Shown here in pieces: positions 1 to 5,612 of a stretch of 6,092 nt of DNA. The notes under the pieces were generated by a model, which saw nothing but the letters and a program-made list of their open reading frames with translations, was not told where the DNA came from and made no database searches. A program made the translations under genes and the position numbers. The DNA lies in contig CAKUVB010000107.1 in assembly GCA_934693215.1 (NCBI GenBank), positions 1-6,092 of the forward strand, in the 5' to 3' direction. How positions within the stretch are numbered: the stretch's first letter is position 1; the number at the start of each line of letters is the position of its first letter. This DNA is from an uncultured Candidatus Melainabacteria bacterium. Its GTDB lineage: Bacteria; Cyanobacteriota; Vampirovibrionia; Gastranaerophilales; Gastranaerophilaceae.

Positions 1-2
1 TA

Positions 3-39
3 TTGATAAGAAAATTTTATAAAAAGTTTTCTTTATCAA
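3..39. repeat. A/T-rich inverted repeat at left edge
   Basis: TTGATAAGAAAA (3-14) is answered by TTTTCTTTATCAA (27-39). This gives a 12-bp stem with one bulged T and a 12-base loop. It is almost free of GC, so as RNA it would be weak; it could equally be a protein-binding dyad. It lies ahead of the terminator at 92-117, inside or just after whatever is transcribed from the left. No gene can be named here. A frame open from position 3 to a TAA at 84-86 has no recognisable protein content. Confidence 0.3.
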
Positions 40-91
40 CCCTATGTGGGAAATTAGGGAAAGATAGTAAGATAAGATTAAGTTAAGATTT

Positions 92-117
92 GCGACACAT
101 TCGTGTCGCTTTTTTTT
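92..117 (+). terminator. Rho-independent terminator of an off-window gene
   Basis: A perfect 7-bp GC-rich stem, GCGACAC (92-98) with GTGTCGC (103-109), closes on the four-base loop ATTC. Eight consecutive T follow at 110-117. The T-run is only on the right side, so it ends plus-strand transcription arriving from the left of the window. It also insulates the small gene starting at 246 from that upstream unit. Confidence 0.87.
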
Positions 118-132
118 ATTGATATATTATTC

Positions 133-194
133 ATAGAAATTTGCATTCTTATATATTTCTGTAAATTATTATTAAGAATTATGCAAATTTTTAT
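133..194. repeat. Long A/T inverted repeat upstream of the small gene
   Basis: AAATTTGCAT (137-146) has an exact reverse complement ATGCAAATTT (181-190). The pairing runs outward to 133/194 through one G-T pair, giving 13 paired positions (133-145 with 182-194). After a short bulge a further six pairs form, TTCTTA (146-151) with TAAGAA (173-178). The enclosed loop is about 21 bases. There is no T-run beyond A/T background, so it does not look like a terminator. It sits about 50 bases before the start codon at 246 and may be an operator or a leader-RNA structure. No function is shown. Confidence 0.5.
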
Positions 195-245
195 ATTAGA
201 AGTTTTAACATATTTAGATGTGTGTTTATGAAAGGTATATGAATA

Positions 246-686
246 ATGCCCTCTGTTATAAAAAACATTTTACCCAAACAATTAAAAACAAATGTTGAAA
301 AGCCTCAACCCAAATCAAACACTGCTATAGCACCTCGCAAAAACAACTATAATAGCGGAATGACAGGTGTTTTGTTTGGTATTGGTGCTGGGTTCGGTGA
401 TGCTTTTATAACTGTTACATCTGCTAAAAACTCAACAAAAAAATCAATCAATGATTATAAAAAATTTTCTTTTGCTGAAAAGAAATCAGCTATTAGAGGT
501 TTACACGCAAATGGATATAATGTAAGACAATTTAAAGAGCATATAAAGGAGATTAATGAACTTTCTATCCCAAAAGTTATGGTCAAAAGAGCTTTAATTT
601 ATGCTGGTATTATTGGTTTATTTGGGCTTGGTATTGATTTAGTAAAAAATCATAATAACAAACAAGCTAATTCTAAACAAAGTTAA
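246..686 (+). CDS. Small protein with two glycine-rich hydrophobic segments (unrecognised)
   Basis: I do not recognise this 146-residue protein. The first 38 residues are polar and rich in Lys, Pro, Asn and Gln. A hydrophobic glycine-rich stretch follows at about 41-58 (GVLFGIGAGFGDAF). Residues 60-112 form a basic, probably helical middle with a predicted-soluble look (FSFAEKKSAIRGLHANGYNV). A second hydrophobic stretch lies at about 115-133 (ALIYAGIIGLFGLGIDLV), followed by a polar Asn/Lys/Gln tail. Both hydrophobic stretches contain LFG[IL]G followed by an Asp (D52, D131), hinting at two related membrane hairpins or helices. There is no signal-peptide cleavage site. ATG 246 is preceded by AAAGG (231-235) at a longish 10-base spacing. 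The next in-frame ATG, at 360, has a poorer site and would cut into the first hydrophobic segment. Strong codon continuity supports a real gene. It stands alone between a terminator and the SLH gene, so context gives no role. A small inner-membrane protein is the best guess. Confidence 0.7.
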   Translation: MPSVIKNILPKQLKTNVEKPQPKSNTAIAPRKNNYNSGMTGVLFGIGAGFGDAFITVTSAKNSTKKSINDYKKFSFAEKKSAIRGLHANGYNVRQFKEHIKEINELSIPKVMVKRALIYAGIIGLFGLGIDLVKNHNNKQANSKQS

Positions 687-827
687 AAACCAATTATAAA
701 ATATACATATCGTTAGTTCTTTCATACAAATTTTTAATAATCCTATATTACATTTTATATAGCCTCACTAAATAACCGTTGTTACCAATGAAACAAATAA
801 AGTTTACCTCAATAATTTATTAGTTAG

Positions 828-853
828 TTTTCTTGGCATCGGAACCAAGAAAA
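828..853 (+). promoter_or_regulatory. Perfect 9-bp hairpin abutting the SLH-gene ribosome site
   Basis: TTTTCTTGG (828-836) pairs exactly with CCAAGAAAA (845-853) around the eight-base loop CATCGGAA. The right arm ends on the first base of the Shine-Dalgarno AAGGAGG (853-859). In the leader RNA this hairpin would sit directly against the ribosome site without burying it. That position is typical of 5' stabilising stems and of protein- or temperature-responsive translation control. No T-run follows, so it is not a terminator. The role is inferred from position only. Confidence 0.55.
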
Positions 854-859
854 AGGAGG
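853..859 (+). promoter_or_regulatory. Shine-Dalgarno that fixes the SLH-protein start
   Basis: AAGGAGG is a full match to the 16S anti-SD core and lies six bases before ATG 866. The same frame is open back to a TTG at 833. Using that start would place the ribosome site inside the coding region and put 11 charged residues (MASEPRKRRLK) in front of a textbook signal peptide. ATG 866 is therefore the start. Confidence 0.93.
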
Positions 860-865
860 TTAAAA

Positions 866-2785
866 ATGACGATTAAAAAACTTACTGTGGCAGCTGCAAT
901 TGCCGTTGGTATAACAACGTGTTCGCTACATTCTGCAATGGCAGCTTGTCCTTGCCAACAACAACTCCCTGTCGTTACGGCTCCATCTTGTGGCTGTGCA
1001 CAAGAGAAACCGGTAGTGACCGGGCAGGCATGTCCTTGTGACAAAGAAATTCCAACTTGTGAGCAACAACCTGAACCTGCGTGTGCTCTTTGCCCAGGTA
1101 AAGCAAATCTGGAAAAATCTGATATGAAACAGGTTTATGCTTATCCAAACGCAATCTATGGAAACAATAATTACATAGGTCATGAAAAGGATTATGTGTA
1201 TCGTGCAGAAGGTTTTAGCATTGAACCTAGAGGACTTGCTGAAACAACAAACGGCACTACCGTTGCAACTGATAAAAATATTACAGGTGCAGCCGCAAAT
1301 CTACCTTGTTTAAACGAACAAACAAGACATAACGGTATTCCAATTATGCGAGATACTTGCAAAATGGATAATAACTGCACCCCAATTCAAATGCAAACAG
1401 AAAATTCTATCCAAGCCGTTAAAAAATCATTAGTACCTTATGATATTTCACAATTTGGTAAAATGACAGGTGCAGCAGCAGGGTTAGACACAATGAATAT
1501 GTTCCCTGATGTTCCAGATGCATACTGGGCTGCTTGTGATATTTCAAAACTTGCAATGAATGATGTTGTTGTAGGATACCCAGATAGAATGTTTAGACCT
1601 GCAAGAAACATATCAAGAGCTGAATTCGCAACAATGCTTGTAAAAGGTTTCAACAAAGAAGATTGCGGTTGTGCAACTACGTCCTTTAGAGATGTACCTT
1701 CTGGACATTGGGCTAATTCTATGATTGCACGTGCAGTTAACGAAAACCTTATGAAAGGTTATCCAAACAATTTGTTTAAGCCACAAAACCCAGTAACAAG
1801 AGTTGAAGCAATTTGTGCGATGTCAAAAGCTCTAAATTGTAATATAGACGAATGTCAAGCAAAAGAAATTTTGTCTAAATATTGTGACGGAAACAAAGTT
1901 CCTGAATGGGCAAGAGTACCTATTGCTAAGGCTTTAGATCAAGGTATTTTGAAAAACACTACAAATCCTAATATGATTGAGCCATTCAAAGATGCTTCAA
2001 GAGCAGATGTTGCTTCAATGTTACAAGCAGCAAGACTTGCAGGAGGTTATGACAAAAACCCTCAAACTGCAAACGAATGTTGTCCGGTAAAAGATGATAG
2101 ACAAGCTTTTGTTGAAAATCAAGAAATTGTAAAAATCCCAACATTACAACTTGAGTTCAAAGACCAAGTAAGTGCAAAATCTTCACACGTTGGCGAAAGA
2201 TTTGCTGCAACAACTTTAGAAGATGTTACTATTGACGGTCAAGTATACCCTTGTGGTTCAAAAGTAATCGGTAAAGTTGTAGAGGTTATTCGTCCATCAG
2301 GTTGTCAAAAAGGTGCATTAAAACTTGCATTTACAGAAATTGAAAATTGTGGTTGTAAAGCAACATTACCAAAACAAATTTTAACTGCTCAAATAGACAA
2401 ATCTAACACTCCAAATATCGTATCAAGAATTGTATCTGCACCATTAACTTGGGCTGGTTCTATGATAGGTATTGTAGGTAGAACAACAGGTGGTATGTTA
2501 TCTAATCTAGGTAACGCTGCTGAGGACGTTACAAATGGTGTTGGTTTAGCTCTTGGTGAAACCTTCCAAGGTCAGTTTGGTGCAGCTGGTAGAAGTATCG
2601 GTGATGCCGTTGTTGATACGGTAAAAGCTCCAATAGACTTTACAAGAACTGCATTATCCGGTGCAACTGGTTTATTCCAATCAACCGGTGACGAAGTTGC
2701 ATACCTTGTAGATGCTAAAGGCTACAAAATCTCAGCAATTAATCCGAAAGAACACGTTACTATTGCTTTCGGTTGTAGCGAATAG
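866..2785 (+). CDS. Exported cysteine-rich S-layer-homology (SLH) envelope protein
   Basis: This 639-residue protein is probably anchored to the cell wall through SLH domains. Residues 1-26 are a Sec signal peptide: K4-K5, a hydrophobic core, then a likely signal peptidase I cut near AMA-A (26/27). C19 sits in ITTC, which is not a good lipobox. Residues 28-78 are Cys/Pro/Gln-rich, with CxC pairs exactly 14 residues apart (28, 42, 56). Residues 79-212 are polar, with no domain I know. SLH1 is 213-262 (FPDVPDAYW...VVGYPDRMFRP...ISRAEFATML). SLH2 is 274-323 (FRDVPSGHW...MKGYPNNLFKP...VTRVEAICAM). A degenerate SLH3 is about 345-390 (VPEWARVPIAKALDQGIL...SRADVASML). Residues 420-510 resemble a beta domain found in many bacterial envelope proteins (VGERF...DVTIDG...GSKVIGKVVEV). 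Residues 520-610 are glycine-rich, and a short beta-like end follows. The mature chain has about 26 cysteines, unusual for a secreted protein. There is no OprB-type barrel, so it is not a standard cyanobacterial SLH porin. It ends in tandem in-frame stops TAG TGA and is monocistronic, with its own terminator. The SLH assignment is firm; the biochemical role is unknown. Confidence 0.92.
   Translation: MTIKKLTVAAAIAVGITTCSLHSAMAACPCQQQLPVVTAPSCGCAQEKPVVTGQACPCDKEIPTCEQQPEPACALCPGKANLEKSDMKQVYAYPNAIYGNNNYIGHEKDYVYRAEGFSIEPRGLAETTNGTTVATDKNITGAAANLPCLNEQTRHNGIPIMRDTCKMDNNCTPIQMQTENSIQAVKKSLVPYDISQFGKMTGAAAGLDTMNMFPDVPDAYWAACDISKLAMNDVVVGYPDRMFRPARNISRAEFATMLVKGFNKEDCGCATTSFRDVPSGHWANSMIARAVNENLMKGYPNNLFKPQNPVTRVEAICAMSKALNCNIDECQAKEILSKYCDGNKVPEWARVPIAKALDQGILKNTTNPNMIEPFKDASRADVASMLQAARLAGGYDKNPQTANECCPVKDDRQAFVENQEIVKIPTLQLEFKDQVSAKSSHVGERFAATTLEDVTIDGQVYPCGSKVIGKVVEVIRPSGCQKGALKLAFTEIENCGCKATLPKQILTAQIDKSNTPNIVSRIVSAPLTWAGSMIGIVGRTTGGMLSNLGNAAEDVTNGVGLALGETFQGQFGAAGRSIGDAVVDTVKAPIDFTRTALSGATGLFQSTGDEVAYLVDAKGYKISAINPKEHVTIAFGCSE
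947..1072 (+). repeat. Tandem 42-bp (14-residue) CxC repeat inside the SLH gene
   Basis: Three in-frame units start with a Cys-x-Cys pair at 947, 989 and 1031. Units one and two share the layout CxC, polar residues, then P-V-V-T (LPVVTAPS and KPVVTGQA). Unit three keeps CPC and the following polar residues, then diverges (EIPTCEQQPEPAC). The spacing is exactly 42 bases, but the DNA is more diverged than the protein pattern, so this is an old, selected repeat rather than a fresh duplication. It lies directly after the predicted signal-peptide cut. Confidence 0.7.
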
Positions 2786-2814
2786 TGAGTAATCAATAAT
2801 CGTTCGCACAAAGG

Positions 2815-2847
2815 TAAGCCGTCCTATAAAGGACGGCTTATTCTTTT
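2815..2847 (+). terminator. Rho-independent terminator between convergent SLH gene and valS
   Basis: TAAGCCGTCC (2815-2824) pairs perfectly with GGACGGCTTA (2831-2840), a 10-bp stem with the loop TATAAA, followed by TTCTTTT. The T-rich side favours the plus strand, ending the SLH transcript about 30 bases after its stop. Read from the minus strand, the stem is preceded by many A and followed by only a short CCTTTG. It may also slow transcription from valS, but less well. It is the only strong stem in the 86-bp convergent gap. Confidence 0.9.
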
Positions 2848-2871
2848 ATTAATTTATATTTTTCTTTTTTA

Positions 2872-5532
2872 TTAACCTTGCAAAGATTTGATTAAATCAT
2901 TAATTACATTTTCTTGAGCTTCAATCTCTGCAATTCTTTCTTTTGTTTGTTCAATCAATTCTTTTGGAGCATTCGCAACGAATTTTTCGTTCTTCATTCT
3001 TCCTTCAAGAGAATTCTTCTCATTTGTCAATTTGCCTAATTTCTTTTCTTGTCTTGCAATTTCTGCATTGAAATCAATCAAATCAGCAAGAGGTACAATT
3101 AATTTAGAAGAAGAAACAACTGCAGTTGCAGATTTTGGAGGTAATGGTGCAGATTCTTCACCATAAGAAATTTCTCCTACTTTTGCAAGTCTATGAATAT
3201 AAGACTCTATTTCTTCAAAGATTGGTTTTTCTTCTTTTTCTGCTCTAACCTCAACATTAATTTCTGTAGATGTTGGGATATTAAAGCTTTGTCTTAAGTT
3301 TCTCAAAGATGTAATTGTATTGAATACAAGTTCCATTTCCTTTGCCTCTTTTGAGAAAGCAAGTTTTTCATCGTATTGAGGGAACTCAGAAACGATTATT
3401 GCAGAAGTTGTACAACTATCAGCTTTTGGAATAAGTTGCCAAACTTCTTCTGTGATATGTGGCATAATAGGGTGAAGCATTCTTAGTGACATATCAAGAA
3501 CATATCTCAAAACTCTTTGAGTATTAAGTTTTAGACTTTCATCTCTTAACTGAATCTTAGCAATTTCTACATACCAATCACAATATGAATTCCAGAAGAA
3601 ATCATATAATGCGTGTGCAGTTTCACCAATACGATATTCTTTAATATTGCTGTTTACAAGTTTTGCAATAGAGTTCATTTTATCAAGAATCCATTTATCA
3701 GCAATTGTAAGATTAGTCATATCAATATCTTTGCCGTCAACTCCTTCAAGGTTCATTAATACAAATCTTGATGCGTTCCAAATTTTGTTAGCAAAATTTC
3801 TTCCATATTCAAACTTGTCATCACTAACTTTAATATCTTGACCACCATAAGTACATAAAGAAGTCATTGTAAATCTTAAAGCATCACAACCATACTTATC
3901 AATTATTTTAACAGGGTCAATAGTGTTGCCTTTAGACTTAGACATCTTTTGCCCTTTTTCATCTCTGATAAGCCCATGGATATAAACTACAGGGAATGGA
4001 GCTTTGCCGGTAAATTCAAGTCCCATAGTTATCATTCTTGCTACCCAGAAGAAGATAATATCGAAACCTGTTACTAGAACTGATGTAGGGTAGAATTTTT
4101 TGAAATCATCAGTTTCAGAATTAGGGAATCCCATAGTTGAGAACGGCCATAATCCTGATGAGAACCAAGTGTCAAGACAATCTGAATCCTGTACATAATT
4201 TTCAGGATCAGGATTTTCTTTTGCAACAACCATTTCACCTGTTTCTTTGTGATAATATGCAGGAATTTGATGTCCCCACCATAACTGACGAGAAATACAC
4301 CAATCTCTGATATTTTCCATCCAGCCTAAATAATCTTTTTCCCAACGTTGAGGAATAAATTTAATTCTTCCGTCTTTTACCGCAGCAATTGCCTCTTTTG
4401 CTAATGGTTCCATTTTAACAAACCATTGTTCAGAAAGAAGTGGTTCAATTGTTGTACCACATCGTTGACATTTACCAACATTATGTTCGTGGTCAGTAGT
4501 TCTTAACAAGAATTTGTTATATTCCAACATTCCAATAAGTTTTTTACGACATTCGTATCTGTCCAAACCTTGGAATTCAGGTGGAACTTCTGCACAAGAT
4601 TTCATTTTGCCTTCTTCATCAATAACCCAAATAGGTTTGAAGTTGTGACGTTTACCAACTTCATAATCGTTAGGGTCGTGTGCAGGAGTGATTTTTACAG
4701 CACCTGTACCAAAGTTTCGGTCAACGTATTCATCTGCAATAATTGGAATTTCTCTACCTGACAATGGAATAATTACTGTTTTGCCGATAAGTTCAGAATA
4801 TTTATGGTCGTCAGGGTGAACTGCTATCGCAACATCACCAAATATTGTTTCAGGACGAGTTGTTGCAACAATAATAGCACCATGTTCACCTTTTACTGGG
4901 TATGAAATTTCCCATAAATGACCTTGTTCTGTTTTGTATTCTGTTTCAATATCTGAAATTGCAGACATACAACGAGGACACCAGTTTACGATATATGCAC
5001 CTTTATAAATAAGTCCTTTATTATAAAGAGTTACAAAAACTTCTTTTACTGCATCTGAGCAACCTTTATCAAAAGTAAATCTTTCTCTTGAACGGTCAAA
5101 TGACGCACCTAATCTTTTAAACTGATTAAGAATTGCTGACTTATGTTCGTTTGCCCATTCCCAAGTTTTTTCTAAGAATTTTTCTCTACCTAAATCAAAT
5201 CTTGAAAGACCTTCTTTTCTAAGTTCTCTTTCTACAACAGCTTGAGTAGCAATTCCGGCATGGTCAGTACCTGGAAGCCATAAAGCCTCATAGCCTGCCA
5301 TTCTGTGATAACGAGTTAAAATATCTTGTAAAGTACCGTCTAATGCGTGCCCCATGTGAAGAACACCGGTTACGTTTGGAGGAGGAATGACTATAGAATA
5401 TGGAGGTTTCTTGCTTTGATTATCAGCTTTGAAATAATCTCCTTCTTCCCAAAACTTGTAAATACGGCTTTCTGTTTCTTGAGCATCGTATTTTGTAGGT
5501 AAATCTTCGATATTAATCTTTGTTGCGGTCAT
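2872..5532 (-). CDS. valS: Valyl-tRNA synthetase (class I)
   Basis: The enzyme joins L-valine to tRNA-Val using ATP in the cytoplasm, and hydrolyses mischarged Thr-tRNA-Val in its editing domain. At 886 residues it is full length for bacterial ValRS. The catalytic core opens with PPPNVTGVLHMGHAL, whose HIGH motif is HMGH at 59-62. It closes with KMSKS at 529-533. The CP1 editing domain shows TTRPET (224-229) and GTGAVKITPAHDPNDYEVG-type residues (about 276-293). Two Cys pairs, CPRC (185/188) and CQRC (355/358), are the zinc-ribbon-like pairs of this family. WCISRQLWWGHQIPAYY (from 411) is also a ValRS signature. An anticodon-binding helical domain (about 610-760) is followed by the ValRS C-terminal coiled coil (about 815-886). 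ATG 5532 has the ribosome site GAGGAG (bases 5539-5544) six bases upstream. It lies 80 bp after plsY on the same strand. No frameshift or missing motif is seen. Confidence 0.98.
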   Translation of the reverse strand: MTATKINIEDLPTKYDAQETESRIYKFWEEGDYFKADNQSKKPPYSIVIPPPNVTGVLHMGHALDGTLQDILTRYHRMAGYEALWLPGTDHAGIATQAVVERELRKEGLSRFDLGREKFLEKTWEWANEHKSAILNQFKRLGASFDRSRERFTFDKGCSDAVKEVFVTLYNKGLIYKGAYIVNWCPRCMSAISDIETEYKTEQGHLWEISYPVKGEHGAIIVATTRPETIFGDVAIAVHPDDHKYSELIGKTVIIPLSGREIPIIADEYVDRNFGTGAVKITPAHDPNDYEVGKRHNFKPIWVIDEEGKMKSCAEVPPEFQGLDRYECRKKLIGMLEYNKFLLRTTDHEHNVGKCQRCGTTIEPLLSEQWFVKMEPLAKEAIAAVKDGRIKFIPQRWEKDYLGWMENIRDWCISRQLWWGHQIPAYYHKETGEMVVAKENPDPENYVQDSDCLDTWFSSGLWPFSTMGFPNSETDDFKKFYPTSVLVTGFDIIFFWVARMITMGLEFTGKAPFPVVYIHGLIRDEKGQKMSKSKGNTIDPVKIIDKYGCDALRFTMTSLCTYGGQDIKVSDDKFEYGRNFANKIWNASRFVLMNLEGVDGKDIDMTNLTIADKWILDKMNSIAKLVNSNIKEYRIGETAHALYDFFWNSYCDWYVEIAKIQLRDESLKLNTQRVLRYVLDMSLRMLHPIMPHITEEVWQLIPKADSCTTSAIIVSEFPQYDEKLAFSKEAKEMELVFNTITSLRNLRQSFNIPTSTEINVEVRAEKEEKPIFEEIESYIHRLAKVGEISYGEESAPLPPKSATAVVSSSKLIVPLADLIDFNAEIARQEKKLGKLTNEKNSLEGRMKNEKFVANAPKELIEQTKERIAEIEAQENVINDLIKSLQG

Positions 5533-5550
5533 TTTCGGCTCCTCATTAAA

Positions 5551-5584
5551 TTGTGATAATAATTAAAAACTATCACAAAAACAA
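5551..5584 (-). promoter_or_regulatory. Candidate valS promoter overlapped by a palindromic operator-like site
   Basis: On the minus strand TTGTTT (5584-5579) and TATTAT (5561-5556) are spaced by exactly 17 bases. They match -35 and -10 boxes at 3/6 and 5/6 positions. This would start RNA near 5549 and give a leader of about 17 bases containing the ribosome site. Lying across it is a perfect dyad, TTGTGATA (5551-5558) and TATCACAA (5571-5578), whose arms are centred 20 bp apart, about two helical turns. The layout suits a dimeric repressor covering the promoter. In A/T-rich DNA the promoter boxes alone are weak evidence; the palindrome is the stronger part. Confidence 0.45.
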
Positions 5585-5609
5585 GGATAGGTAAAGTAAA
5601 ATACCCTAT
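5577..5609 (-). terminator. Possible weak terminator after plsY
   Basis: Read on the minus strand, ATAGGGTA (5609-5602) pairs with TACCTAT (5593-5587) with one bulged G. The loop is eight bases, and CCTTG then TTTTT follow. It begins three bases after the plsY stop codon. The stem is short and poor in GC, so at best it would allow partial read-through into valS. Confidence 0.3.
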
Positions 5610-5612
5610 ATT

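Noticed and set aside
3..86. 3' end of a coding gene entering from the left
   Set aside because: Only 28 codons are open and the translation is a Lys/Leu/Ser mix with no recognisable pattern. That length is not rare by chance in such A/T-rich DNA, so it is not listed as a gene.
743..762. Dyad CTATAT-N8-ATATAG in the gap before the SLH gene, as terminator or operator
   Set aside because: It has only six A/T-rich pairs, expected by chance in this composition, and no T-run. I also found no convincing -35/-10 pair in 687-827.
919..924. Lipoprotein lipobox at C19 (ITTC) of the SLH protein
   Set aside because: Thr at the -1 position does not fit the lipobox rule, and a better signal peptidase I site (AMA-A) follows.
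820..1656. Minus-strand open frames opposite the SLH gene (820-1044, 926-1183, 1192-1380, 1438-1656)
   Set aside because: They are short, lack ribosome sites, are rich in Cys/Arg/Ser as expected from antisense reading, and lie fully opposite a strongly supported gene.
3647..4761. Plus-strand open frames at 3647-3841 and 4570-4761
   Set aside because: Both are antisense to core valS domains and have no recognisable content or ribosome site.
5533..5612. T-box riboswitch controlling valS
   Set aside because: The leader is only 80 bp, with no T-box sequence, no specifier stem and no antiterminator/terminator pair.
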